Assembly (NCBI GenBank): GCA_949316235.1
Contig: OX438757.1
Span: 20,273,505-20,337,504 of the forward strand
From: Oegoconia quadripuncta
Taxonomy: Eukaryota > Arthropoda > Insecta > Lepidoptera > Autostichidae
Reading direction: 5' to 3'
DNA: 64,000 bases
The position numbers were made by a program, and so were the translations under genes. Below are positions 10,470-21,694 of the stretch, piece by piece. Under the pieces are notes generated by a model, which was given only the letters and a program-made list of their open reading frames with translations, made no database searches and was not told the origin of the DNA. Each line of letters starts with the position of its first letter. The first letter of the stretch is position 1.

Positions 10470-10590
10470 CTAGCTTTCCGCCCGCGGCTTCGCCTGCGTG
10501 GATTAACTTTATCGCATAAATTTGTTTATCCCGCAGGAACGACTCATTCGGAATGAAATATATCCTATGTCTTAATCCTACCTAACCATG
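10470..10590 (-). mobile_element. Helitron-like 3' end fragment
   Basis: It begins ACTAGCTTTCCGCCCGCGG, the reverse complement of the conserved CCGCGGGCGGAAAGCTAGT terminus, and continues about 110 bases into the element body. Confidence 0.7.
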
Positions 10591-11910
10591 TACGAAGGTT
10601 GACGACGTAAACAGTAGTACTAGTAGTACTGTCACGGGCTAAGGTAGGGGAAGTGGGTAGGAAAAATACTTGTGTTGTGCGTTGATGTCAGTTTCTAAGC
10701 ATGGTTGCGTTCACAAATATCCAACAGAGCCTAAGTTACCCAACATTAAAATTAGATACTCAAATTCTAATAATATTCCTTCATTATTATCTGTACATCA
10801 GAATCAGCTATCCCATTATTTTATAACGACGTTCAACAGCCCCATCATAATGACATCACGTAATACAATAACGTTGGGAGCAGTAACATGTTTGTATAGT
10901 GTTGTCACTAGCGCCAAACCCCGAGAGTGAGGCATTCAGGTCGTCCGCCCGAGTGCGGTGCGTCGGCAGGGTTAACGAGGACCCGACGCAATCCGAGCGA
11001 GGTCACGGGCAGAGGGATCGCGCCAACGTGCTCATATCCGCCAAGGTCTCTCGCTGCCTGTTTATTGCGCCGCATATTGCGACTCCTCGTACACGCTTCG
11101 TTATGTTTCCAACATTTCCCTTTGCGTTTCAATCATATTTACTTGGAATTTATTTCTCTTTCCTTATTCATAAACGGGGTTATAAATGGAGGTTACAATC
11201 ATGCCGAATTGGCCCCTTTTCACCCTCGACAGATGAAACGGAACGGAGTGTGTACGTGTGTAGGGCGATGTGTCAGTCGTGTGTTTTGGAAATGTGCTTG
11301 GAGTCGAAATTGCGTTTTATTTGTATGAGTCTTCTATCTACTAATGACATCGGTCGGTTGACATTAACCGGTTTCAGGCGATATTTCTGCCAGTGTATAG
11401 TGAATAAATTTCTCATGATGTTGGATAAAATTTACTTATTTATTTTATTTTAGCGTCTGCTTCTGACACGACAGCTTATAAAAAAATATTTTTCCTTTTA
11501 GCTGTAGCTTTCAGCTTCACTGATTTTTGCTCGCTTTTTTCCCACAATGTCTTGCCTTTATTACATCATAATACATAATCACTGAAAGAAATGTCGGGAA
11601 GAATGTAATTGTAGAAATTTTCTTAGTTGTTGCAGCAACACAGAAAAGCGACATCCGAACTCTTAGGATTCAGAACAATGTTATTTGTTATATGCAAATT
11701 TTTATTTGTACTTTATTTAATTAGGCACAGCAACAACTCAAATATCACCCACAGTAACAAATAGGTTCACACAATATTAGATCTGATGTCAATAATAAGC
11801 GTGTACAAGAGATGTACACAAGATATACACTGCACAAAACATAATTACACAAAGACAAAGTAACAATTACAAAACAGTTAATTAGTTAAATTAAAAAATA
11901 ACACAACAAT
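10591..11910. other. Unassigned 1.3 kb
   Basis: 10925-11060 is GC-rich (about a CpG-island appearance) inside AT-rich DNA. A 116-codon ATG-led frame at 11103-11453 looks random in composition. 11715-11900 is AT-rich and may be an old LINE 3' UTR. I see no supported gene. Confidence 0.4.
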
Positions 11911-11916
11911 CTAGAC

Positions 11917-12235
11917 ATGTTTACTTACGAAGGAGCACAGCTTTTTAACAATTTACCCTCGGATATTAAAAAAGTAACTTCATACAACCAATACAAAGAA
12001 AAATTATCTCAACACGTATTGGTGAATTACAATATAATATAGATATTAATGTGAAATATTTACTCCCTAATTTTGGATATTCCGCTTTGTGTAGATAGTG
12101 CGAAACAGGTAGTGAGTTTGTGTAGTGCGAGTGCGAACGATTTAATTTAGTTACCTCCCATTATTTAATTATCCCTTTTCTCATGTAAGTGACTGCTGTC
12201 TTTATGAGAAATAAAGAATCTTTGAACTGATCTGA
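11917..12235 (+). pseudogene. C-terminal LINE ORF fragment and 3' UTR
   Basis: A 41-codon frame reads TYEGAQLFNNLPSDIKKVT..YNQYKEKL, a pattern typical of the very C-terminus of LINE ORF2 proteins (a tyrosine-glycine motif, then LxNxLP and FK-like helix). The UTR ends with AATAAAGAATCTTTGAACTG at 12211-12230. The upstream part is missing. Confidence 0.5.
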
Positions 12236-12567
12236 GACATATTGCTTCCTGAAATGTTGAAAAAAAAAATCTTATAAAATTAACTAATGAATCGTAAAAG
12301 ATATCAGTCTGTGTGATCTCATTAGTCAGATTGTTAAATTCACCACACAACCTCGGGATTGGTGAATGTAGTAGAACATTTTGTTCTAGATATCATAATC
12401 ATCTCCTTGTCCTGTTCCCAATTTGTTTGGGGTCGGCGCAGTACGTCTTTTTCTTTCAATCTCCTCCAACATTTGTTCTAGATATAGGGATAGGAAAAGT
12501 TTGTTTAGTTAAAAACAAAATCAATAATTATCACTTGAAAACGTCACATTTTTTATGTTATTATTAA
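12236..12567. other. Mostly unassigned; short dispersed repeat
   Basis: 12396-12475 carries the phrase CCCAATTTGTTTGGGGTCGG, a dispersed lepidopteran repeat phrase I recall only generally. The rest is unassigned. Confidence 0.35.
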
Positions 12568-13135
12568 AGTTTTTGACATTATTGCTCATTCAAAAAGCTG
12601 ATTCCCCAGAGAAGAACGAGCAAGAAACTCAAGGGTTGCTCTTTTAAAATAATATTGGGTTACAATTATATTATATTGTATAATTAGACTGAATAGCGCC
12701 GAGCGGTCTATGTCCATGCTTGCTTATCATCCAGATAGTCAGAAATTTTATAGTAGCCTTTGGTAAATAATGTCTGTTTTATGATGGTTTTGAATTTATT
12801 TAAAGGTAAATTTTGCATGTCCACTGGAACCTTATTATAAAAGCGTATACATTGCCCCTTAAATGACTTAGTGACTTTGTGTAAACGGCTGACATGAACA
12901 GCAAGTTTATTTTTATATCTGGTATTAATATTATATTATATCACCATTTTTCATAAACGATTCAAAATTTTTTCTTACATACATTAAGTTTTCGTAAACT
13001 TATTGCGATGCTAATGTTAATATATTAATCTCTTTTTTATTCCTAAGAGACGCTCTGGGGCCCAGTTTGTAAATCGCGCGAACCGCTCGTTTAGTAATTA
13101 ACTTCATCTTTAGTATTAACAAAACATTAGATAGG
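12568..13135 (-). mobile_element. Jockey-like LINE 3' end, diverged
   Basis: On the minus strand it has a degenerate C-terminal ORF2 region (equivalent of FNKVPVDIQNLPFNKFK near 12800-12850, KAYYKISDYLD near 12730), then the UTR phrase for CGAGTTTCTTGCTTGTTCTTCTC (12607-12635) and the 3' end at 12570. It is an older relative of the LINE-J copies at 17.1 and 23.9 kb. Confidence 0.7.
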
Positions 13136-13759
13136 TAATTTATTTTGGTAACTTCTAGAAATATAATAAAAGTCCTTTTACCGTCCTTTTGTCTCGATCA
13201 AATAAAAATGCAACATCTCGTCGTGTTGCCGCCAAAAGACCGTCGTAAAGATTTTATTGACTTCAATTTCCATTCCTGAGGCGTCGGTGTAAGGTCAATC
13301 GTGCATTCTACGCGCGGTGACGACGGGACACCGTCGTCGACACGTGTCGGTATTCACTATTAACATTTCTGCCCATGGATTGCCGTTTGCTGAAAGGTTT
13401 AACCTCACAGATAGATATTTATATTTGCTAGAAAACGAGCATAGCAGACTACGTAAATCATTTTATTTCAGATCAAAACGAATATTTAAGGACCAAATGT
13501 AGATGTTTTTTGATGGAAAAGTAGAAAATTTGGATTCCAGACCGTTCACTTTCAACTGTTTTCATATTACAAAAAGATAATATATGAAGCAGTAAAAGGC
13601 TGTAGACTGGATCCATAGCTTGGACATTATAAATTCAAATAGTTTAATTTACATATTCATAATGTGATTATGTTTGTAAGATGAATACGAACATGTGTAC
13701 CCGAGTTATGGACGTTTTTTATTATGTCGAGTGACATGAACTGCATGTACATGTAATAT
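13136..13759. other. Unassigned DNA
   Basis: 13665-13715 resembles a piece of SINE-A body (GTTTGTAAGATGAATACG, ACATGTGTACCCGAGTTATGG). The remainder, including GC-rich 13230-13360, shows nothing I can name. Confidence 0.4.
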
Positions 13760-13865
13760 GACACAATACAATAAAATACAATACGATGCGAAAGGTTAAG
13801 ATAGGATACGATACGACACGATACGATACAATACAATAAAGTACGGTACCGTACGGTACGGCACA
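13760..13865. repeat. Degenerate pentanucleotide repeat
   Basis: Loose tandem (GATAC/AATAC)n units with GATAC-, ACGATAC- and GGTACCGTAC-type variants over about 100 bases. Confidence 0.75.
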
Positions 13866-13935
13866 TATACACACACACATAGGTAGAATATACCTTGGTT
13901 AATAGGATATCCCGGATATACTTTATCCCGATAAA

Positions 13936-14037
13936 GTGAGTACATCGCCAAATTGTACATTCTATTCTTACCACTTTTCTGAAACTGTATTTTCTAATCT
14001 GTTGTGCAATAAAGTGTATTTGTATTGTATTGTATTG
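13936..14037 (+). mobile_element. LINE 3' tail with (GTATT)n
   Basis: ACATCGCCAAATTGTACATT, then GTGCAATAAAGTGTATTTG and a TATTG repeat. It is the same family as 2092-2178; both are extreme 5' truncations. Confidence 0.65.
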
Positions 14038-14100
14038 TAAATTCCTGCGGCGTAAACAAATTTATTCCATGTAGGCGAAGCTGCGGGCGGAAAATTAGTA
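14038..14100 (+). mobile_element. Helitron-like 3' end scrap
   Basis: Ends GGCGAAGCTGCGGGCGGAA then AATTAGTA, a decayed form of the CTAGT terminus. Confidence 0.6.
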
Positions 14101-14855
14101 CAGAATAAATAATAGCTCAGACCTCCACTCCAGAAACTTAAAAGCTAATTATAAATAATACCTAAAGCTTTGTTGAGGGTTATTTTCCAGAATTCACGAT
14201 TATAAAGAAGTGTCCGCTTTTATAATTAATTTAAAATTCTAGAAAACAACCGTAATTAAAGCTATTTAGGTACGCTTTATAATTTTTTAGGCTTCTCAAG
14301 TGCAGGTCAGAGCGATTTTATTTATTTAAAAAGAAATGTTATCCGATGACGCCACTGGACGGAATAAACCCTTTTAGTAGTTCAGATAAAATAGCGCGAT
14401 ACCATTTTAGCTCAACCTCAATCTAAACCAAAACCAAAAAAGGTAAAGCCGTTGTAAAGTAGCGCGGTTGGCCCCCAGTACGTCAATGAATGGATGCGAC
14501 ACGTTGGCTGTCGCGTAAGTGCGCGGGTCCCTTCCGACCAGTAGTGGGTCACTTCCGTCCTTCATTTATAACATCAACCCATTTCCCACATTCGTGACAC
14601 ACATTGTGTACTTCTACTTATATGCGTGTAAAAATCAATACTAACAAAAATCTGAAAATTGCTTATGCTTTTTCAACGAACAATGAAATTACTTGATTTT
14701 TGAAGGAGATAAATTGAAGGAACAGTACATTATTACACAGACCAGTAGGCTGGCAAGTGTGTCTACATACGATGCCAAGATGGTAAATGCTGTAGAAATA
14801 TAATGAAATGTTTTGGACACTTACATGGTGACAGGTTTCGGAGACTACGTGAGAC
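14101..14855. other. Unassigned DNA
   Basis: No repeat family or reading frame is recognised. 14450-14530 is GC-rich. Confidence 0.4.
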
Positions 14856-14859
14856 CCAC

Positions 14860-15300
14860 GGTTGCCCCTGAAACTAAAGGGGAAAATTTACAAGACCATC
14901 ATAATGTATGGATCATCATCATCATCATCATAATCATCATAATGTCATCATGTATGGATCTGAATGTTGGGCAATGAAAGAGGCGGATGAAAGTAGAATG
15001 CATGTGGTACAGATGACAAATAAGATGGATGTGTGGTGTGACTAGAATGGATAAGGAATGAGTATATCAGAGGAAGTCTGAAAGTGGTACCAATAACAGA
15101 AAAGTTGAGGAGTATGGTTAGCATGGTTTGGGTACATTATGAGGAGGCACGTATCGAGATGAGTGCTAAGTATGAATGTGGAGGAACACAGAGGTAGAGG
15201 AAGACCGAAGAAGGTGTGGGTAGACTGCGTGAGGAATGATATGTGTGTGAAAGGGGTGAGTACGGAGAGGGGTGAGTACGGAGATGACGACTGACGGATA
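14860..15300 (+). pseudogene. RTE-like LINE ORF C-terminal fragment, decayed
   Basis: Pieces in shifting frames read KGKIYKT, MYGSECWAMKEADESRMHV and RGRGRPKKVWVDCVRNDM, matching the intact-frame fragment at 33163-33483 and the usual C-terminal end of RTE-type reverse transcriptases. A CAT microsatellite has expanded within the MYGS region, and several stops follow. Confidence 0.75.
14912..14945. repeat. (CAT)n microsatellite inside the RTE fragment
   Basis: ATCATCATCATCATCATCAT, then imperfect units. The coding phrase for MYGS lies on both sides, so the expansion duplicated part of the ORF. Confidence 0.85.
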
Positions 15301-15853
15301 AACACACAATCATTGGTTTCGAAGGCAAGGTCGTTCACACAACCCGCCACATCAATCTGTTAAGAATTAATAATGCATGTAAGTACATAATGATATTTTA
15401 TAGTAACTTGTTGGTTTTATTGATTTCAAATTTAAAGACATTCTATTTTCTGGAGACTTCAAATAGTCTTCAGAATGCTCAGCTATGTCTACCGATTGCG
15501 TTTTTGGGAAAAAGAAATTAGTGTAGCGACACACCTGCGGAAGGTACGACACCGAGAATTCGGCTGAATACGCTTGCAGTGTTTTTAAGTTACCTATGAC
15601 ACATCAGCCGAAATTACGCGGCGTTCAGCGTAGTCCCTATCTAATTGTACTATCATATTTTTCTTATTTGTACAATAAAGAATATTTTGTTTGTTTGTTT
15701 GTCCCGAACCTTTCGTCTAGCGACTGTTTCCGCGAATACGTTTTCAATGTATTTTGCACAGCCGTTACCCGGCCGCATGTTCGTCCAGCGTAGTGGAACG
15801 TTCAGCGCGCGCTAGTAAAGCGAAGAGCAGCAACATCGCGTTCTTGTTCAACA
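15301..15853. other. LINE/SINE scraps and unassigned DNA
   Basis: 15308-15350 resembles a minus-strand SINE-B head (TTGGTTTCGAAGGCAAGGTC). 15665-15705 is a LINE tail with ACAATAAAGAATATTTTG then (TTTG)n. The phrases TTCAGCGTAGT (15627) and TCCAGCGTAGTGG (15783) recur on both sides of that tail. The rest is unassigned. Confidence 0.4.
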
Positions 15854-15964
15854 ATGAGTAAACTCTCTCTTTCAGTACAAGTGTCTTGCGTCTCTTCTAG
15901 TGACCACACCGACACAGAAGACGACGACGCCACGTATTTACCGCCGCGTAACGCGCTGAACTAG
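15854..15964 (+). CDS. Short acidic ORF, 36 codons, doubtful
   Basis: ATG-led frame in a locally GC-rich patch. It contains a Ser-rich and then acidic stretch (SSSDHTDTEDDDATYLPP). Such acidic N-termini occur in several transposases, but nothing else supports function. It ends at TAG with no splice donor that I can argue for. It may be chance. Confidence 0.12.
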   Translation: MSKLSLSVQVSCVSSSDHTDTEDDDATYLPPRNALN

Positions 15965-16499
15965 ACGCCGCGCGCTCGTAATTGCGCGTTCGGTGCGTTT
16001 AGTGTGCCATACACTAACATAGATAAAAGCCTTTGTTTGTTTCCACAGTCACACACATACATTTAGTTTATATATATTATTAATACACAGATAAGGTAAC
16101 ACATCAACAACAATAACATAATATTGTAACACTAACGCATGTGTGTGCTGCTGCAATACAAATGGGTCATAGCTCAGTGTATTAGATTGCTCATTGAGCA
16201 AAACACTGATTTTCAGCTATCCCCTAACGAGCAGAGGAACTTGGAACCTAAACCAGAGGAAACGTAAGTAATAAGTAAATAGCAATTTTCAGACTCTTGA
16301 AATAGTGATTGATGAGTGATAGTAGGTGCGAGTGAATATAAAGAGACGTAGTGTTTCTAAGTTGTGGAGCACAACAACCGTATATATCATAGTTGGATAA
16401 TTTATAACATAAAAATACATATGTTATAATGTAAAGCATAGATAATTAATAATAATAGTGTCGACAAAACAAAACAAACATCTAATAGCAGCAGCGACC
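15965..16499. other. Unassigned AT-rich DNA
   Basis: I see no repeat family or gene here. The words ATAGCTCAGTG and GCTCATTGAGC at 16171-16200 form a short imperfect palindromic region. Confidence 0.4.
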
Positions 16500-16985
16500 G
16501 CGTCGTGATCCAGTTTCGGAACATTTAACTTCTGGAGCTCTAGAATATTGCCTAATCTAATGCCAGGCTGTGGAATTCTCTTCCTCACTCTATCCGTGCC
16601 AGTCCATCGATCGCTGTCTTTAGTAAAAGAGTTAAGGAACATTACCTTTCCATTTCATAGTGTTATTCCGTGTATTATATATTATGTTATATATTTTATA
16701 TTCGTATGTATTGAAATATGTACTTATTTATGTATTTATGTACTTATTAGTATGTAGTTACATTTATATTCAGTTAGATTTTTTTATCTATCATATTTAT
16801 CCATTTTTTAGATTATGCACGTCTTATCTGCCTCTTCCAGTCATATCTCTCTTTCGTAGGTCTGCTGGAAGAAATTTCATTGTAGAAATAAGCAGAACCT
16901 GTTGTGTCGTCTCTATTATGTTGTATCTGTATGTTTTTTCTTGTGTGCAATAAATGATAAATAAATAAATAAAATAAATAAATAT
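16500..16985 (+). pseudogene. LINE C-terminal fragment and 3' tail
   Basis: The frame at 16569-16661 reads LWNSLPHSIRASPSIAVFSK then RVKEHYLSIS and a stop, the usual C-terminal signature of CR1/Jockey-type ORF2. The UTR runs to GTGCAATAAATGATAAATAA and an (AAAT)n tail at 16955-16985. Confidence 0.65.
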
Positions 16986-17029
16986 TCGACTTCACATCTA
17001 TCATCTTCACACTACTTTAAAGTACACAT

Positions 17030-17066
17030 TTGTATAAATATATCGGATGAGTTTTTACCACAAGGA
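17030..17066 (+). mobile_element. Rep-r, left part, split by LINE-J
   Basis: GATGAGTTTTTACCACAAGG matches the Rep-r phrase GAGTTTTTTACCGTAAGG seen reversed at 18971-19024, 25790-25840 and 33485-33541, and forward at 24900-24952. Confidence 0.6.
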
Positions 17067-18532
17067 AACAATTCGGTTTTACAAGGGGCCGCTCGACAAC
17101 CGATGCAGGTGTCGAGCTCTTACAATATATTTTTGAGGCTTGGGAAGATGCGCGGGATGCAATAGGAGTATTTTGCGACTTGTCCAAGGCCTTTGATTGC
17201 GTTCATCACGACACTTTAATCAGGAAATTACGTCATTATGGTGTAACCGGCCGAGCTCTCGACCTTCTGAATTCTTATTTGAGTAACCGAGTTCAGAGGT
17301 TTGATATCAGTGGTAATACATCGTCAGGGTCGACAGTCTGTATGGGCGTCCCACAAGGCTCCATTCTCGGACCATTTTTGTTTTTGGTTTACATAAATGA
17401 CTTGCCAAACCTTGTAAACGATAAACATGAAATAGTATTGTTTGCTGACGATACCTCTGTAATGTTTAAAGTAAATAGACTAAAATTAAATTATGACGAC
17501 GTGAACAATGCTATTTCTCAAATAGTAGAATGGTTTACGGCAAATAATTTGTTGCTGAATGAGAAAAAAACTAAATGTGTAAAATTTGTACTGCCTAATG
17601 TCAGGGAGGTGCCCACAAATATAATGATAAAAAATGTCACTAGACCTTGTTGTGTCCACTGTATTTTTGGGCATTACTTTGGACGCCAAATTACAATGGG
17701 GTCCTCATATCCATAAATTGGCGAAGAAGCTCAGCTCTGCAGCGTATGCAGTCAAAAAAATTAGACAAATATCGGACGTAAATACTGCTAGATTAGTATA
17801 TTTTAGTTATTTCCATAGCCTGATGTCTTACGGTATCTTGCTGTGGGGAAATGCCGCGGATATCATTACAATCTTTGTTTTACAAAAACGAGCCATTCGC
17901 GCAATTTATCAATTGAGACCTGCAGTGTCACTTAGAGACAGATTTAAAGAGTATAATATTCTAACCTTTTCGTCACAGTACATTTTTGTAAATCTAATAT
18001 ACATATGTCAAAAAAAATATAGCATCATTTAAGAAAAATAGTGATAAACATGATGTCAATACAAGAAATAAAGATAAACTTGCAGGTCACATAAGTCGCC
18101 TCCGCAAAGTCAGTAATTCATTCAAAGGGTTATGTATACGCTTTTTCAATAAAGTTCCTGTTGATATACAAAATCTTCCTTTCAATAAATTTAAAGATAC
18201 TATAAAACAGAAACTTATTAAGAAAGCATATTATAAAATATCAGATTATTTAGATGATAAACAATCATGGACATAACCAGCCCGTTCGCATAACCAGGCT
18301 ATTTCACAATTAATAATGAAATATTATAATATAAAATAATAATTTTGTAATATAAAAACCTTTTTTTAAAAAGAGCGACCTCTCGAGTTTCTTGCTTGTT
18401 CTTCTCAGGGGAAAATTGCCTTTTGAACAAGCAGTAGCTTTAAAAATGTAAAATGTGACTATTTTAAGTGTACCCTGTGTACCTACAAAATAAAGCATTT
18501 TTTGATTTTGATTTTGATTTTGATTTTGAAAG
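17067..18532 (+). mobile_element. LINE-J: Jockey-like LINE, 5' truncated, inserted in Rep-r
   Basis: It holds the RT palm to the C-terminus of ORF2, then a 3' UTR and the terminal (GATTTT)n repeat at 18503-18530. UTR landmarks are CTCGAGTTTCTTGCTTGTTC, CAGGGGAAAATTGCC and ACAAAATAAAGCATTTTTTG. The same 3' end occurs at least five more times in the window, marking an abundant family. Flanking Rep-r halves show it inserted into that repeat. Confidence 0.88.
17075..18273 (+). pseudogene. LINE-J ORF2 (reverse transcriptase), frameshifted
   Basis: Visible RT motifs in order are FGFTRGRSTTDA, FCDLSKAFDCVHHDTL, GVPQGSILGPFLF, FADDTSVMFK and the C-terminal thumb with FLGITLDAKLQWGPHI. The frame shifts near 17635-17660 and then continues. 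A stop (TAA) replaces Gln at 18030, judged from the related minus-strand copy at 24373 (SIIQEK). The last part (IRFFNKVPVDIQNLPFNKFK, KQSWT, stop) ends near 18273. Endonuclease and ORF1 are missing. Confidence 0.85.
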
Positions 18533-18700
18533 AAATAGGGCATCTTAGATAACTTGGAAGGTATTGGCATAGATAATTTTTCTTTTTTTCAAAAGCATTA
18601 TCGAATAAAGCTTTGTGTCATTTGACGGTCGCGTTTGTAGCCTAATCCACATAATTACATCAATTAAATAAATTAAAAAAGAAACTTTGAGAAAATTTGT
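18533..18700 (+). mobile_element. Rep-r, right part, after LINE-J
   Basis: AATAGGGCATCTTAG, GGTATTGGCATAGATAATTT and TGTCATTTGACGGTCGCG are the reverse complement of the Rep-r copy at 25650-25845, in the same order. Confidence 0.65.
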
Positions 18701-18821
18701 ACGGCTGTAGCACACACATACTCTAGTGTATCCTGATGTTACTTTTATGAATTGTTATAAAATATGTTTATCCAATTGCTTTGGAACTTATGGTATGTGT
18801 GTGACTGGAGATACAAATAAA

Positions 18822-18852
18822 CGATCTATCTATCTATCTATCTATCTATCTA
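18822..18852. repeat. (CTAT)n microsatellite
   Basis: Seven ATCT/CTAT units follow ACAAATAAACG, which looks like a LINE or SINE polyadenylation end at 18803-18822. Confidence 0.9.
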
Positions 18853-18954
18853 AAATATGAGATCCAAATAAGTTTCGCATGATAGGTACCCTACGAATTC
18901 CGCCAGTCACATATCAATCTCCGGCGGACGCGTGCGTCGGTGATGGTCAAGAAA

Positions 18955-19040
18955 AAAATAATTAAACTACCTATATCAATTACCTAATACGCCCTATTTT
19001 TTTCCTTACAGTAAAAAACTCACCGGTATATAATATACCT
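18955..19040 (-). mobile_element. Rep-r fragment
   Basis: CGCCCTATTTTTTTCCTTAC and AAAAACTCACCGG match other Rep-r copies in reverse orientation. Confidence 0.55.
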
Positions 19041-19284
19041 ACTCGTAGGCTACCCTTGGAAAATACATAAAGAAAGCCCGTCGAGAGAAAGCTATTGATA
19101 AATTACATAATCTTCTATAAGTTTCAAGCTCCACGTATATTTCTTGCCCTCATCGCTCCACCCGTGAAGCCTCGATAGATCAAAGTGGCCTATTATATTG
19201 GTTCGGAGAGTATAAAAAATGTTTCCAAAATCGAGTTTATTCGCTACCTCCTAAGATTTTATAAACTTCAATCATTTATTCTTC

Positions 19285-19460
19285 ATAAAATACATGATAT
19301 CGTTTGTTGAATGTCAATTTAAATCTATTGGAATTAAAAATAGGGCTTAAGCATTTCTCTGTCAGTCAGTATGTCCAAGCTACCACCGCTTCGGAAAGGG
19401 AAATCATCTGTGGGAAAAGAAGCGGCGCGAGAAAGCCACAGGATCGTTTTTCTTTCCTTT
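19285..19460 (+). mobile_element. Rep-q dispersed repeat
   Basis: TGATATCGTTTGTTGAATGTC, TTTCTCTGTCAGTC, CTACCACCGCTTCGGAAAGG and TCATCTGTGGGAAAAGAAG. The same phrases occur in reverse order on the other strand at 51645-51800. Probably a LINE 3' UTR; no coding part is seen. Confidence 0.6.
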
Positions 19461-19984
19461 TCTTTTTTTTTATATATATAAAAGTATACAACTTTTACAT
19501 TACATAAAAATTATTAAATTCAAAAACAAGACAAAAAAAAATAGACAGAAAAAAGTGTACCCATTTACCCCAAAATAAAAGTTGATCATTCAAATATAAG
19601 AGAAGCCCAGCATAGTAGTACCACGAGAACCATCCTGAATTGTTAATTGAAGTCCTCCTCAAGTTAGCTCCAATCACTACAGTGATGTCGGAGAAGTTAA
19701 CAATTTACAAGCGGGAAACATGCATTGATGAAGTTCGACATCCAGCTCGGAGCCGAGGTTAGCTCATAAACTCGTGTTTGACCAGAAACTATATGACTGT
19801 ATTGCAAGACACGTCAAGTTTTGTTCGTAATAGATATTATGCAGATTTAAGATTAACGAACAAGTGTGAGCTGCAATAGGTACCTGTGTGAATCGTGATT
19901 TTGTTTGTTAATTGCATTAATTTTTAACCGCCAACGAAAATCGACGGGTGTCATGTGTCCATCAAACATGGTTAATTCGTTACA
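19461..19984. other. Unassigned DNA
   Basis: 19925-19985 resembles the phrase ACCCGATGAAAAACGATGGGT of an unnamed repeat seen at 29030 and 50640. The rest shows nothing recognisable. Confidence 0.35.
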
Positions 19985-20368
19985 TTTGCGTGTGCTTGTG
20001 CGTGTGTATGCATGTGTGCGCATGTGCGTATAATCTTAGTTTAGTTTCTATATTGTGTACGCGTATGCGTTTGTGTGCATGTGTGCGCATGTGCGTATAA
20101 TCTTAGTTTAGTTTCTGTATTGTGTACGCGTGTGCGTTTGTGTGCATGTGTGCGCATGTGCGTATAATCTTAGTTTAGTTTCTGTATTGTGTACGCGTGT
20201 GCGTTTGTGTGCATGTGTGCGCATGTGCGTATAATCTTAGTTTAGTTTCTATATTGTGTACGCGTGTGCGTTTGTATGCATGTGTGCGCATGTGCGTATA
20301 ATCTTAGTTTAGTTTCTATATTGTGTACGCGTGTGCGTGTGTGTGCATGTGTACGCGTGTGCGTATAA
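19985..20368. repeat. 67-bp minisatellite, about 5.5 units
   Basis: Units begin at about 20010, 20077, 20144, 20211 and 20278 (GCATGTGTGCGCATGTGCGT, then ATAATCTTAGTTTAGTTTCT, then GTATTGTGTACGCGTGTGCG). Half of every unit is alternating purine-pyrimidine and half is TTTAG-rich. Unit-to-unit variation is 1-3 bases. Confidence 0.92.
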
Positions 20369-20733
20369 ATTTAAATTATATTAATGATTTCATTTTAAAT
20401 CTATCATTGAGGAATTCACTCACACTGCAATAGCGTTTGACTTCTGGTGAAAAAGTTCGAAGACTCCATGTTTAAATTGTTATAAGATAGATCATTAAAT
20501 ATTTTAATCACCATACAGAATGAATTTTTGTTAAACATGGGTTTTCCTTTGTCCTTTTTCTGTACATCGCCATGTTTATCAAAACATCATCTGAATGATA
20601 CTTGAACATCTTTATAAGTTAATATGATATAGTTATTAAATATAAAGCGATACAAAGAGTAATAGAGACCAGCGATGTATAACATTTCAAAGTATTTTCG
20701 GTATATTAATAAAGAATAATAATACAATAAAGA
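20369..20733. other. Unassigned AT-rich DNA
   Basis: I see no repeat family or gene. Confidence 0.4.
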
Positions 20734-20734
20734 A

Positions 20735-21056
20735 GGGCGTTGGTGGTTCAGCGGTTAAGGCGCGGTCTTCCAATTTGGGAGGTCCGGGTTCGATTACCAA
20801 ACAGGCCCGTACCAATGAGTTTTTAAATTTAATTTAATTACTTATGTGCATTTATCCGACTGCTCTTAAAACGACGAAGGAAAACATCGTGAGGGTTTCC
20901 TCACGCCTGCATGCCTGAGAAATAAATTGGCATGTGAAGTCCCCAACTCGCATTGGGCCAGCGTGGTGGACTATCGCCCGTACTCCAACATTATACGAGG
21001 GAAGGCCTATATCCCTGCAGTGGGATGTTTACGGGCTAATAAATAAATAAATAAAT
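20735..21056 (+). mobile_element. SINE-D copy, full length
   Basis: tRNA-like head with TTGGTGGTTCAGCGGTTAAG (A-box region) and GGTTCGATTACC (B box, 20788-20799), then a body with GGTTTCCTCACGCCTGCATG, AAGGCCTATATCCCTGCAGT and an (AATA)n tail at 21038-21056. It ends tail-to-tail against the next SINE. Confidence 0.88.
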
Positions 21057-21278
21057 ATTTCGGACACTTACACCAATCATCTAGTCCCAAACAAAGCAAA
21101 GCTTGTGCTATGGATACTAGATAATGGATAAACATACACAAATATTTATATAAACATCCATGACTCGGGAATATATGTTCATATTCATCATACAAACATT
21201 TACCCCTCGCGGGATTCGAACCCGCAACCGTTGGTTTCGCTGACAGGGTCACTATCCACTACACCAATCGGTCGTCGT
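21057..21278 (-). mobile_element. SINE-B copy, full length
   Basis: Reference copy for the family. On the minus strand: head with TGGTGTAGTGGATAGTGACC and GGTTCGAATCCC, body with CATTTACCCC on the complementary side, and an A-rich end abutting SINE-D. The head differs from SINE-A mainly in the anticodon-arm region (CTGTCAGCGAAACCAACGG). Confidence 0.88.
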
Positions 21279-21694
21279 TCGTATGTTCGACATCGTTCGG
21301 TAATGATGATGAATAAAGAATTTGCTATTTGGAAATCACTTCTGGCCGTGTCATGTTCAATTTATCGTCGACGCTCACCGCCAGGATCCATAAACTATAT
21401 GAAAGCTCCCAAAGTTACCCAAACACTTGTATTAGTGAATGTGGACCCGATATGAATAGCAACCAATTCCGATACACGATCGCACGTAATTCAAATGAAC
21501 TTAGTTCGGTGGGGCCGTGGGGGGTCGGTCCGAGGGGGGTGAGGGGGGCTGTCGGGGAACAATAGAGTGTATTAACTCGCATAGAGCATAAACAGCGCTC
21601 GTGCGACCCGGGCCGTCCTCACGGGGTCACAAAAGCGCTTGTGAACGCCCAAATGGAGACTTTAGAAGAAACTATTATATTCACACTAATATAA
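21279..21694. other. Unassigned DNA
   Basis: 21505-21560 is G-rich (GGGGGGTGAGGGGGGCTG) and 21600-21640 is GC-rich. No gene or repeat is recognised. Confidence 0.4.

Noticed and set aside
11103..11453. 116-codon ATG-led frame
   Set aside because: Composition looks random (many Cys, Ile, Phe), there is no family match, and no support from neighbouring exons or signals.
13317..13502. 61-codon frame in GC-rich DNA
   Set aside because: No ATG at its start, no domain and no repeat relative; treated as chance.
15542..16019. Solo LTR starting TGTAGCGACAC and ending CTAACA
   Set aside because: No matching second LTR and no convincing target duplication (flanks do not repeat); boundaries would be arbitrary.
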